Shown: positions 54,064 to 63,849 of the stretch, in pieces
Layout: each line of letters opens with the position of its first letter
Position numbering within the stretch: position 1 is the stretch's first letter
Made by a program: the position numbers and the translations under genes
Source of the DNA: Verrucomicrobiaceae bacterium
Lineage (GTDB): Bacteria; Verrucomicrobiota; Verrucomicrobiia; Verrucomicrobiales; Akkermansiaceae
Length of the DNA: 64,000 nt
Assembly: GCA_027484055.1 (NCBI GenBank)
Contig: JAIXQH010000044.1
Location: 62,001 to 126,000 of the forward strand
Direction: 5' to 3'
Notes under the pieces: generated by a model
The model's input: only the letters and a program-made list of their open reading frames with translations
Told to the model about the DNA's origin: nothing
Database searches by the model: none

Positions 54064-56061
54064 CTAAAATGCGGCGCCGATCGCGAAGTGGAGGGTGCCG
54101 GTCGGCTCGCCGGGGTCTTGGGTGAGATTGTAGCCGTATTCAACCCGCACCGGGCCGATCGGGAGGTCGAGGCGGACGCCTAGGCCGATCGCCATTTCGA
54201 GGTCACCCGCGCCGAGGTCTTCGAAGTTTCTCGAGAGTGAACCGGCGTCGGCGAAAGCGACTGCTTTGAAGCTATCGGTAAGATTGCGGATGAGTTCGGC
54301 GTTCACATTCCACATGGCTTCACCGCCGGTGGGGTAGCCATCTACACTGGGGCTGAGGCCACGCTCGGTGAAGCTGCGGACACTGCGTGAGCCACCGTTG
54401 AAGAGACGAAGGTCGATGGGGAGATCCTGCCCGTCTCCTGTGGGCACAAGGACGCCCGACTCTCCCCCGAGGCCGATGTCGTAGTGCTTGTTTAGGCGGC
54501 GGAACCAGCCACCGGTGAGCCCAGCCCTGGCGTAGCTGGTGGGAGTGGTGGCGACGGCGGAGCCAAGTTCGAGCGGTACGTCGATGTGCCAGCCGGATTT
54601 CGGTAAAACCTTGCTGTCGCGGTAGTCGATGCTGTGGGTGAGCACGATTCTGGGGTGGGTGTAAACGGTTTCGCCGAGCTCGGATGACGGAAGGCCGTTT
54701 GCGCTGAGATTGACGAGGGAGGCACCGGCGAGCAGGTCGGTGGTGAAATGGTCGCCATGTTTCCAGGTGATTTTACCGTCGAAGCCCGTTTCAAAAGATT
54801 TATAGCCTTCAAACCCGTAGATGAGAGCGTAAAAACGGGCGGTGCCTGCGACGTCGCTGCCGTAGAGCCAAGGATCGGTGATGCGAGTCTCACCGAGGAT
54901 GCCGCGAGCGCTGAACTCGAAGCCGGAGTTGAACCCGAGCAGCCTTCCCATGAGATTTCGGTCGGTGTAGCCTGTGCGGAGGATGAAGCCTTGGAAGCTG
55001 TCCGCCCCTGCGGCGAGGGTATATTCCTTCGCACGAGCTTCCTCGAAGTGGAGCGTGGCGTCGATGATATCCTCGCCGACGACGGTCGTCTCCAGCCGCA
55101 CGCCCGAGAAGGCTCCGGTGCTGAGGAAGCCACGGAGGCGCTGGTTCATGGCGGCTTCGTCATACCAGTCGCCTTCGGATTTCCGAAAATGATTGGCCAA
55201 GCGGCTCGGCACGGTGCGGACGAGTCCTTCGAGGTGCACCTTGCGGAGCCGAACGCGTTTTCCGAGCTCGATGGTGAAGAGTGGGGTAAACTGGTTCTGG
55301 CCAAGGGATTGGGCCATGGAGATTTGCGTGTCCGGATAGCCTTGAGTGACGAACGATTGTTCGACGGCGAGGCGCATGGCGTTGAGATTCCCAGTGGTGG
55401 CGACTCGGCCGACGAAGGGGGAAAGGGTGGTGGCCGCCTGGCGAAATCCTGCTGCGCCGGAACCCGCGAACTGGGCGGTCCCGATGCGGTGGAGGCTGCC
55501 GGGCTTGACGGAAACGACGAGATCCACATTTCCGTTCGCGGGATCGAGCGAGCGGCTGGCGAGGGCGACTTGCGCCTCCCAGTAACCTTCGGAATTTAAC
55601 TGCTGGCGGACGCTGGAAAGGCCAGTGGCGAGGTCTTCTTCGCGGAAGGGGGGATTGACGATCCCAAGAGGGCGGTCCTTATCGGCAGCGCGGGAGAAGA
55701 TTTGGCTGAGCTTTTTCTCATCGTCAGGGGCGGCCCCCACGAGCGTGACCTTGTTGAGCGAGAGTCGTAGTCCTTCGCGGACGTTGAGGCGGATTAGCCG
55801 GGGATTGATAACCTGGGCCTCCACTTGGACCGAGGCGAAGCCATCTTTCTGGAGGACTTTGCGCACGAGAAATGCGGCGTCGTCTGCGCGGTAGGGAGTG
55901 GCCACCCCGGCGCGGACGTGAGTGAGCATGCCGCGGGTGAGTTCGAGGACTTGGGATTCCGATCTTTGCTGGAGTCCCGTGATTTGGAGCTGCGTTTCTG
56001 CCACAGCTGTGCCGAGGGACAGGAGTGCAAGGGTGAGGAGTAGGCAAAAGCGGTAATGCAC
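54064..56061 (-). CDS. BamA/TamA-family outer-membrane assembly protein
   Basis: A 665-residue protein with a GTG start and signal peptide (1-21, AVAE). Three to four POTRA-like repeats cover about 25-320 (RLIRLNVREGLRLSLNKVTL, VRLRKVHLEGLVRTVPSRLA), and a 16-strand-type barrel follows, with GLGVRLDLPIGPVRVEYGYN (the conserved last strands) and a terminal Phe. NGGSRSVRSFTERGLSP fits the (V/I)RGF-like loop inside Omp85 barrels, here with RSF. It may insert outer-membrane proteins or act as a TamA-like helper. No TamB or Skp-like gene is adjacent. Confidence 0.88.
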   Translation of the reverse strand: MHYRFCLLLTLALLSLGTAVAETQLQITGLQQRSESQVLELTRGMLTHVRAGVATPYRADDAAFLVRKVLQKDGFASVQVEAQVINPRLIRLNVREGLRLSLNKVTLVGAAPDDEKKLSQIFSRAADKDRPLGIVNPPFREEDLATGLSSVRQQLNSEGYWEAQVALASRSLDPANGNVDLVVSVKPGSLHRIGTAQFAGSGAAGFRQAATTLSPFVGRVATTGNLNAMRLAVEQSFVTQGYPDTQISMAQSLGQNQFTPLFTIELGKRVRLRKVHLEGLVRTVPSRLANHFRKSEGDWYDEAAMNQRLRGFLSTGAFSGVRLETTVVGEDIIDATLHFEEARAKEYTLAAGADSFQGFILRTGYTDRNLMGRLLGFNSGFEFSARGILGETRITDPWLYGSDVAGTARFYALIYGFEGYKSFETGFDGKITWKHGDHFTTDLLAGASLVNLSANGLPSSELGETVYTHPRIVLTHSIDYRDSKVLPKSGWHIDVPLELGSAVATTPTSYARAGLTGGWFRRLNKHYDIGLGGESGVLVPTGDGQDLPIDLRLFNGGSRSVRSFTERGLSPSVDGYPTGGEAMWNVNAELIRNLTDSFKAVAFADAGSLSRNFEDLGAGDLEMAIGLGVRLDLPIGPVRVEYGYNLTQDPGEPTGTLHFAIGAAF

Positions 56062-56172
56062 TGGCTGAAGAAGTAAGAAATTTCTAAGGCCGCTGCATCA
56101 AGATGTCTCTGGAAAAAATTGGGCCCGGGTTTTCCTTGCTCGCATGGGCGTTGATCCTTAGAGAAGTGGGAG

Positions 56173-57771
56173 ATGACAGGCTGCGCTTTCCGATTATTTA
56201 CGCTCCTTTTCCTACTCACCGGCATCAGTCGCGCGGCGGGAAATGGGGGGGCTTCGGTGCCAGAGTTTGTCGCTAAAATGGAGAAATTCCCCGAGCTTGA
56301 GCGCGCGCAAGGGCTGGGTGGCATTTGGGAGATTCTGGCGTTCCGGGCGGGTGAACAGCCATTTCTGGTGGTGGCGACTGGGATTTTTCTACTGGCGATC
56401 TTGCACACCTTTTTCGCGATTCCGCTGACCAAGCTGTCGCACCGGGTGCAAAAGGCACACGAGGTGAAAATCCGCCGCGCCAAGGCGGCAAATGGGGAGT
56501 CGGCCCGCGCGGAAGACATGGTCAGCTTCAAGGCGACGATGCTGCATTACCTCGGTGAAGTGGAGGCGATCTTCGGCATCTGGGTGCTGGTGCTCCTGGG
56601 GGCGATGTTCTGTTTCTATGACCTGCCGACGGTCACGAGCTACATGACGTCGGTGAATTACACGGAGCCGCTGTTCGTGGTGATCATCATGGCGCTGGCT
56701 TCGACTCGTCCGGTGCTGCGATTCGCAGAGGCATGTCTGAGATTTTTCGCCAAATTCGGCAGAGAAACGCCGGCAGCTTGGTGGCTGGCGATCATGCTCG
56801 TCGCGCCGCTGCTGGGCTCCTTCATCACCGAACCGGGGGCAATGACCATCGCGGCGATGCTGCTGGCGAAGAAATTCTATGCGCTCAAGCCATCGCCGAA
56901 ATTTGCGTATGCGACCTTGGGTTTGTTGTTCGTGAATATTTCGATCGGCGGGGTTTTGACGAATTTCGCGGCGCCGCCAGTCTTGATGGTGGCGCAGAAA
57001 TGGGGGCTGACGACGCTGGAAATGCTAGTGCATTTCGGGGATAAGGCGGTCATTTCGATTTTAGTTTCCAGTCTGATTTATTACCTATTCTTCCGCAAAG
57101 AGCTGGCAGAAATGGCGGGGCGGGTGCTCGATCACGATGGCGACGGGCTTGGAGACCTCATCGAAGAGGAACGCAGCGTGCCACTCCTTGTGACACTGGT
57201 GCATCTTGCTTTCATGGCATGGACGGTGGCCTTCGCGCACTACCCGCCGCTGTTCGTCGGCGGATTTTTGTTTTTCTTGGCCTTCTCTCAAGGGACCGCG
57301 CATCACCAGCATGAGATCAATCTTCGCGGGCCGATTTTGGTGGGTTTTTTCCTCGGCGGCCTAGTCGTGCATGGCGGATTGCAAGGCTGGTGGCTGGCTC
57401 CGATTATTTCCAGCCTGAGCCAGTGGCCGTTGTTCTTGGGCTCGACGCTCCTGACGTCATTTAATGATAACGCGGCGATTACCTTTTTAGCCAGTCAAGT
57501 GGAAGGACTCTCCCCGGAGCTGAAGTATGCGGTGCTGTCAGGTGCGGTCACGGGGGGCGGGCTGACGGTGATCGCCAATGCGCCGAATCCGGCGGGCCAG
57601 GCCTTGCTCTCACGCTTCTTCGGAGACGGAGTATCACCGCTCAAGCTGGCTCTTGCAGCACTGGTTCCTACGGTTATCGTAACGCTCTGCATGTTGTTTT
57701 TCCCAGACCGTGGGATCGACGAAATGTTCGCCCCTGTCAAAACACCCATCATCGCCGCTCCAACTCATTAA
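56173..57771 (+). CDS. Putative Na+/H+ antiporter with an EF-hand loop
   Basis: A 532-residue inner-membrane protein with a signal-like first helix and about 11-12 membrane segments. MTSVNYTEPLFVVIIMALAS, GSFITEPGAMTIAAMLLAKK and STLLTSFNDNAAITFLASQV (the two repeated 'TEPGAMT'/'FNDNAAIT' half-helix motifs) fit the putative Na+/H+ antiporter family shared with Chlamydiae (PF07399, from memory). Residues 320-331 are a canonical EF-hand loop, DHDGDGLGDLIE, in the hydrophilic loop after about the seventh helix. Ribflavin synthase follows after 3 bp. Confidence 0.85.
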   Translation: MTGCAFRLFTLLFLLTGISRAAGNGGASVPEFVAKMEKFPELERAQGLGGIWEILAFRAGEQPFLVVATGIFLLAILHTFFAIPLTKLSHRVQKAHEVKIRRAKAANGESARAEDMVSFKATMLHYLGEVEAIFGIWVLVLLGAMFCFYDLPTVTSYMTSVNYTEPLFVVIIMALASTRPVLRFAEACLRFFAKFGRETPAAWWLAIMLVAPLLGSFITEPGAMTIAAMLLAKKFYALKPSPKFAYATLGLLFVNISIGGVLTNFAAPPVLMVAQKWGLTTLEMLVHFGDKAVISILVSSLIYYLFFRKELAEMAGRVLDHDGDGLGDLIEEERSVPLLVTLVHLAFMAWTVAFAHYPPLFVGGFLFFLAFSQGTAHHQHEINLRGPILVGFFLGGLVVHGGLQGWWLAPIISSLSQWPLFLGSTLLTSFNDNAAITFLASQVEGLSPELKYAVLSGAVTGGGLTVIANAPNPAGQALLSRFFGDGVSPLKLALAALVPTVIVTLCMLFFPDRGIDEMFAPVKTPIIAAPTH

Positions 57772-57774
57772 TCC

Positions 57775-58374
57775 ATGTTCACCGGACTCGTCGAAGCAGT
57801 AGGAACCGTTCTTAAAATCGAGTCACTTGGTGACCAAGCACGGCTCACGCTCGCACTGCCGTTTGCCCACGAACTGGCACTTGGCGACTCCGTCGCGACC
57901 AATGGCTGCTGCCTCACCGTGGCGGCTCTGGGTGAGGAGGGCACGTCATTTGACCTCTTAGCCCAGACGCTTCGGGTGACGTCACTCGGTGAGCTGAGGA
58001 CCGGATCTCATGTGAATCTGGAGCGCGCACTCCAAGTGGGAGATCGCTTCGGCGGGCATTTCGTCCAAGGCCACATCGACACCGTCGGTAAAATCGTGCG
58101 ATTGGAAAAGGATGGGCAAGATCACATCCTCGCTGTGTCGCTGCCGCTTGAGGTCCAGCAATTGTGCATCGATAAGGGTTCGATCACGGTGGATGGGATT
58201 TCCCTCACGATCGCCGAGCTCAGTGGCGACACAGCCGTTTTCTGGATCACTCCGCATACTTGGGCGCATACCCATTTGCAGTCTGCTGTGCTCGGGCAGG
58301 CCGTAAACTTGGAAGTGGATCTCTTGGCAAAGTATGTCGCCAAGCTTGTGACCGCTCGTCTCGCACTGGCATGA
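57775..58374 (+). CDS. ribE: Riboflavin synthase, alpha subunit
   Basis: A 199-residue enzyme made of two lumazine-binding repeats. The first begins MFTGLVEAVGTVLKIES with GDSVATNGCCLTVA; the second has FGGHFVQGHIDTVGKIVRLE and GSITVDGISLTIAEL. It dismutates two 6,7-dimethyl-8-ribityllumazine molecules to riboflavin in the cytosol. It starts 3 bp after the antiporter gene, probably in one transcript; no FMN riboswitch was recognised upstream. Confidence 0.96.
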   Translation: MFTGLVEAVGTVLKIESLGDQARLTLALPFAHELALGDSVATNGCCLTVAALGEEGTSFDLLAQTLRVTSLGELRTGSHVNLERALQVGDRFGGHFVQGHIDTVGKIVRLEKDGQDHILAVSLPLEVQQLCIDKGSITVDGISLTIAELSGDTAVFWITPHTWAHTHLQSAVLGQAVNLEVDLLAKYVAKLVTARLALA

Positions 58375-58433
58375 GCTGAATTTTTTTGTAGCGCCATCCG
58401 GCCCCCACCTGTTTCACTAGTCACGCGCTTACG

Positions 58434-59819
58434 ATGCTGGAAACCACAACCGAAGATACCCTGCTACTAGTTGACCCCGATCTGGATTTTTTGGAGTGGG
58501 CCACGAAGCACCTTTCCGCCAAAAATCTTCGCGTCCTACGCTGCGATAATGCGGCAAACGCCATCAAAATCGTCGCCAAAACACCCGTGAGCGTCGTGGT
58601 TTCTGCGATGGAATTGGTGCCATTCGACGGGATGGAGCTTCTCGGCAGAATCCTGCAACAAAGCCCGCAAACGCTCGTCGTTTTGACCGCTGGTTTTCCT
58701 ACCACGGGTCAAATCATCGAAGCAACTCAGCGGGGTGCCCACGATGTACTGCGGAAGGAGTCCCTGCCCTTTGAGCTGCGTCCCGTCGTGGAGTCCGCAC
58801 TGCAAATGCAAGATGACCGCCGCAGTGCCGACCAGCCAGACGCCGAGATACCGAAGCACGATGGGCGCGTCAAAATGATCGGTATTTCCCGCGCGCTGCA
58901 AGAAGTGTTCAAGCTGGTGGGACGTGTCGCACGTTCAGACGCACCGATTCTGATCGCCGGTGAAAGCGGAACCGGTAAGGAACTGGTGGCCAAGGCCGTG
59001 CACGAATACAGCCCGCGCAGGCAGAAGGAAATGATCACCATCAACTGCGGTGCCATTCCAGAGAATCTCTTAGAAAGCGAACTATTCGGCCACGAAAAAG
59101 GCTCCTTCACCGGAGCCATCGCCCGCCGGGCAGGCCGCTTCGAACAAGCGGACGGCGGGACTTTGTTTCTGGATGAAATCGGCGACATGCCACTCTCGAT
59201 CCAAGTGAAGCTGCTCCGGGTCTTGCAAGACGGCTCATTTTCCAGAGTCGGCGCGAATGAGACGCTCATGACCGATGTGCGAATCGTCGCCGCCACTCAT
59301 AAGAACCTCAGTGCAGAAGTCGCCGCCGGTCGGTTCCGCGAGGATTTATATTACCGCCTCAATGTGGTGGAAATCAAGATCCCCGCCCTGCGTGATCGTC
59401 TCGAAGACATTCCGATCCTAGCCGAATATTTCCTCCAAAGGATCACCCGCAAAAATGGCATGGCCCGCATCCGGATCTCGGCGGAAGCGGTGACGACTCT
59501 CCAATCCCACAACTGGCCAGGGAATGTCCGTGAGCTGGAAAACACAATCGCCCGTGCTTGTGCGCTTGCGACCTCACAGATCCTGCTACCCGCGGACATC
59601 CCCCTCGCCTCCGCGCCGCGGAACTCGCCGGCGAGCTTCACCGCCGCCATCGACCAACTCATCAATGCCGCCCCCATGGGTGCTGTCATCCTGGATTGGC
59701 TAAATGTGGAAGTCGCCTCGCGCATGCTGGAACGCGCAGACGGTGATCTTAAAGAGGCGTCCAACTCGCTCAACCTCACTTTGGCAGAACTCAGAAAACT
59801 CCTGGCCCAGAAGTCCTGA
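58434..59819 (+). CDS. Sigma-54-dependent activator with degenerate receiver domain
   Basis: A 461-residue NtrC-type protein. Residues 1-125 have a receiver fold (LLLVDPDLDFLEWA, VVLTAG, DVLRKE), but the phosphoacceptor position is not Asp: the segment SAMELVPFDG has no acidic residue where Asp is expected. The AAA+ domain (about 145-390) has Walker A GESGTGKE (176-183), the sigma-54 loop as GSFTGA (223-228, usual form GAFTGA), Walker B GTLFLDEIGD and NVRELEN. The end (about 405-461) is a Fis-like helical region. It likely activates sigma-54 promoters without ordinary phosphorylation. Confidence 0.9.
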   Translation: MLETTTEDTLLLVDPDLDFLEWATKHLSAKNLRVLRCDNAANAIKIVAKTPVSVVVSAMELVPFDGMELLGRILQQSPQTLVVLTAGFPTTGQIIEATQRGAHDVLRKESLPFELRPVVESALQMQDDRRSADQPDAEIPKHDGRVKMIGISRALQEVFKLVGRVARSDAPILIAGESGTGKELVAKAVHEYSPRRQKEMITINCGAIPENLLESELFGHEKGSFTGAIARRAGRFEQADGGTLFLDEIGDMPLSIQVKLLRVLQDGSFSRVGANETLMTDVRIVAATHKNLSAEVAAGRFREDLYYRLNVVEIKIPALRDRLEDIPILAEYFLQRITRKNGMARIRISAEAVTTLQSHNWPGNVRELENTIARACALATSQILLPADIPLASAPRNSPASFTAAIDQLINAAPMGAVILDWLNVEVASRMLERADGDLKEASNSLNLTLAELRKLLAQKS

Positions 59820-59820
59820 A

Positions 59821-60444
59821 ATGCTCCACATCATCGAACATCCACTGCTCGCAGAGGAACTCACGAAACTCCGAGAACCCAGTTGCCCCTCGCCAGAATT
59901 CCGCCACCGCGTGCGCCGCATCGCCTCGCTGATGGTTCCCGCCGTGACGGCAAATTTCCACTCCACCGTGGTCCCCTGCACCACGCCGCTGGAAATCACC
60001 TCAGGCACTCATGTCACCCGCAGAATCATCCTCGTGCCGATTTTACGAGCCGGACTTGGGTTTCTAGACGGGTTTCTAGACCTCATTCCCCAAGCCTCTG
60101 TGGCCCACATCGGACTGGCGCGGAATGAGCAAACTCTCGTCGCTGAGCCTTACTACCTCAAGCATCCACCCAAGCTCAGCGAAGATGAAATCATCATCCT
60201 CGACCCCATGCTCGCCACCGGTGGTTCCGCGATAGAAGCCGTTCGCAGCCTGCGCGAAGTAGGTGCCTGCCATCTTCGTTTTGCCTGTCTGGTCGCCTCT
60301 CCTGAGGGAGTTGCAGCGCTGGAATCCGCTTATCCAGAGATCGATATCTACGCCGGCTCTCTAGATCGCGGCCTCAGTGATCAAGGCTACATTTTACCTG
60401 GCCTCGGAGATGCGGGGGATCGACTTTTCGGCACCTGTGCCTGA
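59821..60444 (+). CDS. upp: Uracil phosphoribosyltransferase
   Basis: A 207-residue salvage enzyme that makes UMP from uracil and PRPP. The ATG at 59821 is 1 bp after the activator stop. ILVPILRAGLGFLDGFLDLI, the PRPP loop ILDPMLATGGSA (about 126-137), and the uracil-binding end YAGSLDRGLSDQGYILPGLGDAGDRLFGT (starting at about 176) are all diagnostic. Confidence 0.95.
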   Translation: MLHIIEHPLLAEELTKLREPSCPSPEFRHRVRRIASLMVPAVTANFHSTVVPCTTPLEITSGTHVTRRIILVPILRAGLGFLDGFLDLIPQASVAHIGLARNEQTLVAEPYYLKHPPKLSEDEIIILDPMLATGGSAIEAVRSLREVGACHLRFACLVASPEGVAALESAYPEIDIYAGSLDRGLSDQGYILPGLGDAGDRLFGTCA

Positions 60445-60460
60445 ATCTCACCTCTGTCCG

Positions 60461-63049
60461 ATGAAGTTGTGGCCGCGTTACTCCTTAATTTTACTCGTCA
60501 CGCAGCTGGCCCTGCTCGGGCAGTCTGGCAGCGCACTGCATCAACTTGAAAAAAAGGGAAATGCCGCCCTCGCCTCTGGGTTATGGGAGCTGGCCGAGCA
60601 GCATTTCCGTAGTGCCCTTCTCGACCCGACACTGAGCCCGGAGGTCAAGTCCCGCCTCACCCTTCGCCTTTCGGAGACCCTGATTCGTGACGACCAAGCG
60701 GCGCAAGCCCTTGAACTACTCAATCAGCCACTCGTCTTAAAAAATCCCGAGTCCTCTTTCTGGAGAGCCCAAGCGCTCGTCGCGCAGTCTCGTTATTCCG
60801 AAGCCGCCGCCTTGTTTTCCGGACTGCTCCAAGAACCCACAGCTCCCTACCCCAGCGAGTCCGGTCTCACACTCGCCAGTATCCAATTGGCGCTCGGCAA
60901 GCCAGACGCGGCACTCGCCACCCTCAATCAAGTCTTGTCCTCCTCAGATGAAGCGACTCGCTTAAAAACCCGACTCTACCAAATCGAGATTTTACTCGAC
61001 CTCGGACGCACCGAAGAAGCCGCCAAACTCATGGAGGGACTCGACAAGCTCCCCGCAGAACAACGGACCACCGCCGCGTTTCTCAAAGCCCATCTCCAAC
61101 TGCGCCAAGGAAAATTCAGCGAAGCTCAGGCCGCCTTCCAAGCCCTCAGCACCCAGCCCCAAGGCCCCGCCTTGACCCATGATCAGTCCACCGCCGCCGC
61201 CATCGGCCTCGCCGAGGCGATCCAAGGACAGGGCAACTCTGCCCTCGCGATTGATTCGCTCATCTCGTTTCTCCAGGACCATCCAGACACCCAGACGCTT
61301 GAGCCGATCTTTTCCCACATCATCCAGTGGTTACCCGAGAAGCCGATGGCAAATGACCCGACTCTGGCCCGGATTTCTCAATGGATTTCCCCATCCGTCC
61401 TACCCGCGACCGGGCTGCTCGCTACAGGCTTTGCAGAGACGGGCGCGTCTGCGGCGTGGCCCACTTATGCAACTGCCAGCGAGTCGACAAATCGACTCGT
61501 TTATTCACTCTTTGCCCGTGCCGTCGGCCTTCATAAGACCGCGCTGCCAGACGCCCAAGCCGAGGCGAAACGCTTGCTCAATCGCATCCGCATCGAGCAC
61601 CCCAGCCACCCACTTGCCAGCCATGCACTCTACCAACTCGCCCGCTTGGCCTTGGACAACGGCGCTGTGGACCAAGCATTCTCCACTCTCGACACGCTCC
61701 GTGACTCAGACCCCTCACAACTGTTAAGAGGCCAAGCCACGCTCCTAGAAGCGAGAAGCGCCTACGCTGCAGGAGATACCCAGCGCGCCATCGAACTCTT
61801 CGACGAAGCCGCCGCGACCCTCACCGGGAAACTTGCAGATTCCACCAAACGCCAATCCGCCATCGCCCGGCTCCACCATCTTGAAATTAAAGGCCGCTCT
61901 AGCACACTCCAGACGAGTGCAGTGAACGACCCTCAACTCCAGGCGGATTTAGAGCTGGAAAGTGCCTTTTTCACCACCCCTCCCGCTGCCACCAAGACGG
62001 CTCTCGAAGCATTCCTCACCCAGCACCCGAACCATCCACGCGTTGCCGAAGCGCGACTCGCGGCCATCGAGGCCACTCTCATCAGCCCCGAGCCAGATGT
62101 GACGTTTGCCACGAGGCAGCTTCAGTTACTGGCCGATAGTGCACCTGCCGCCACCACTCTTGCGCCCGCCAGAATTGCCTTCGCCCGGCTCCAGCTCGCG
62201 GATTTCGCCAAAGATTCGGCAAAAACCATCGCCCTCGCCCAGTCGATCATGGCGGACTACCCAGCCGATCCCGTAGCGAGCGACGCCGCACTGATCCTCG
62301 GCCGCACACTGTTCCAATCTCAGAGCTACAACGACGCCAGACTTATTCTGGAAAAACTCGCCGCCACTGACACGGACCCGGTCCGCGCGCAAGCCGCTTG
62401 GCTGCTCGCTGCCAACTCAGCCGCCCTCGGCGGCACTCAGCAATCCAAGGACGCCGCCCTCATTCTTTTCGACAAGGCCATCCTGCTGAAAGGCAACCTG
62501 AGTACCATCGCCACCCTCCAGAAAGCCGAGCAACTCATCGATATGAAACGCTTCGCAGAAGCCTCCACTTTTCTAGAAAAATACACCAAGTCCCTTCCTG
62601 CCAAGGACCCCACGTTTCTCCCCGCTGGCATGCTGCTCGGAAAAGCGCTCTATGCCCAAGGTGCCAGCAACCCCGCATCACTCGTTCAGGCCCTAGCCAT
62701 CTACGACCAACTCGTCACCCAAATCACCGATCAACCCATTTGGCTCAATCGCCTGCAATACCTCAGAGGCCTCACCTTAGAACAGCTCCCCGACGAGAAA
62801 GACCCGACTCAAAAACAACAGGGCAAAGCCTTACAAGCCTACCTCTCCGTCATGGAAATCACCGGCCAACCCCTCGAATGGGAATACTTCGAGCAGTGTG
62901 GATTCCGCGCACTCGCCATCCTTGTGGAATCGGAACGCTGGCAAGCTGCCATCTCCGTTGCGAAAAAAATCGCCTCTTTCAAAGGGCCACATGCCGAAGA
63001 TGCTGCGCTACGTGCCAGTGATCTAGAACTCAAACATCCGAACTGGTAA
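60461..63049 (+). CDS. Large exported TPR-repeat protein
   Basis: An 862-residue protein. The ATG at 60461 gives a signal peptide (MKLWPRYSLILLVTQLALLG) and avoids an overlap with upp that earlier in-frame codons would create. The body is an almost continuous array of tetratricopeptide-like helical pairs (for example QLEKKGNAALASGLWELAEQ, LAATDTDPVRAQAAWLLAAN). There is no catalytic motif. Such periplasmic scaffolds of the Tol-Pal or BamD kind bind partner proteins; the partner here is unknown. dapB follows after 30 bp. Confidence 0.85.
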   Translation: MKLWPRYSLILLVTQLALLGQSGSALHQLEKKGNAALASGLWELAEQHFRSALLDPTLSPEVKSRLTLRLSETLIRDDQAAQALELLNQPLVLKNPESSFWRAQALVAQSRYSEAAALFSGLLQEPTAPYPSESGLTLASIQLALGKPDAALATLNQVLSSSDEATRLKTRLYQIEILLDLGRTEEAAKLMEGLDKLPAEQRTTAAFLKAHLQLRQGKFSEAQAAFQALSTQPQGPALTHDQSTAAAIGLAEAIQGQGNSALAIDSLISFLQDHPDTQTLEPIFSHIIQWLPEKPMANDPTLARISQWISPSVLPATGLLATGFAETGASAAWPTYATASESTNRLVYSLFARAVGLHKTALPDAQAEAKRLLNRIRIEHPSHPLASHALYQLARLALDNGAVDQAFSTLDTLRDSDPSQLLRGQATLLEARSAYAAGDTQRAIELFDEAAATLTGKLADSTKRQSAIARLHHLEIKGRSSTLQTSAVNDPQLQADLELESAFFTTPPAATKTALEAFLTQHPNHPRVAEARLAAIEATLISPEPDVTFATRQLQLLADSAPAATTLAPARIAFARLQLADFAKDSAKTIALAQSIMADYPADPVASDAALILGRTLFQSQSYNDARLILEKLAATDTDPVRAQAAWLLAANSAALGGTQQSKDAALILFDKAILLKGNLSTIATLQKAEQLIDMKRFAEASTFLEKYTKSLPAKDPTFLPAGMLLGKALYAQGASNPASLVQALAIYDQLVTQITDQPIWLNRLQYLRGLTLEQLPDEKDPTQKQQGKALQAYLSVMEITGQPLEWEYFEQCGFRALAILVESERWQAAISVAKKIASFKGPHAEDAALRASDLELKHPNW

Positions 63050-63079
63050 ATCCCACTCATTCACCCCCACCCTTCTCAC

Positions 63080-63814
63080 ATGCTATCACTACTCGTTACC
63101 GGAGTCTCCGGCCGTATGGGCCAAGCCGTGGTTCAAGCCGCAGGCGAAGCCGATGTCCAGATCGCCGCGACTCATGACGCAGGTCAAGACCTCGCTGCCG
63201 CCATGGCACAAGCCACCTGCGCCATCGACTTCACCGTCCATTCCTTCACCTCTACCGTCATCGAGACCGCTTTAAAATACGGCACCCACCTCGTCATCGG
63301 CACCACCGGCCACACTGACGCCGAGCGCGCCCTGATCCACGAGGCGGCGAAATCCCTCCGCATCGTCTATTCCGCAAATTATTCCGTCGGGGTGAACACC
63401 CTGTTCTGGCTCACTCGCCAAGCTGCACGCGTTTTGTCTCAGGATCGCTTCGATATCGAGGTCACCGAAATGCACCACAAGCACAAGATCGACGCCCCGT
63501 CCGGCACCGCGCGCCGCTTGCTGGAAATCCTTAACGAAGAAACCGGCACCTCCTACCAGGACGACGTCGCCCATGGCCGCTTCGGCAACATCGGCCCGCG
63601 CAAGCTACGTGAAATCGGCATGCATACCCTCCGTGGTGGCGATGTCGTGGGTGACCACACCGTGCTTTTCGCCGCAGATGGCGAACGCATCGAGCTCACG
63701 CACAAGGCTTCCTCGCGTCTGACCTTCGCCGCAGGAGCCGTCCGCGCTGCAGCTTGGCTAGAAGACAAACCGGTCGGTCTCTACGACATGCAAGACGTTC
63801 TTGGTCTTCGCTAA
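63080..63814 (+). CDS. dapB: 4-Hydroxy-tetrahydrodipicolinate reductase
   Basis: A 244-residue enzyme of lysine and meso-diaminopimelate synthesis. The NAD(P) loop VTGVSGRMGQAVVQ is at 6-19, FTVHSFTS and LVIGTTGHTDAE follow, and the catalytic/substrate motif EMHHKHKIDAPSGTARRL starts near residue 131. GDHTVLFAADGERIELTHKA lies towards the end. Its presence fits a DAP-type peptidoglycan pathway. Confidence 0.96.
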   Translation: MLSLLVTGVSGRMGQAVVQAAGEADVQIAATHDAGQDLAAAMAQATCAIDFTVHSFTSTVIETALKYGTHLVIGTTGHTDAERALIHEAAKSLRIVYSANYSVGVNTLFWLTRQAARVLSQDRFDIEVTEMHHKHKIDAPSGTARRLLEILNEETGTSYQDDVAHGRFGNIGPRKLREIGMHTLRGGDVVGDHTVLFAADGERIELTHKASSRLTFAAGAVRAAAWLEDKPVGLYDMQDVLGLR

Positions 63815-63849
63815 GCCTTGGGTCCACCCCATTTTCACACCTCATCCTC

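Noticed and set aside
57560-57774. FMN riboswitch before riboflavin synthase
   Set aside because: Only 3 bp separate it from the antiporter gene, and no RFN-element conserved strings were found.
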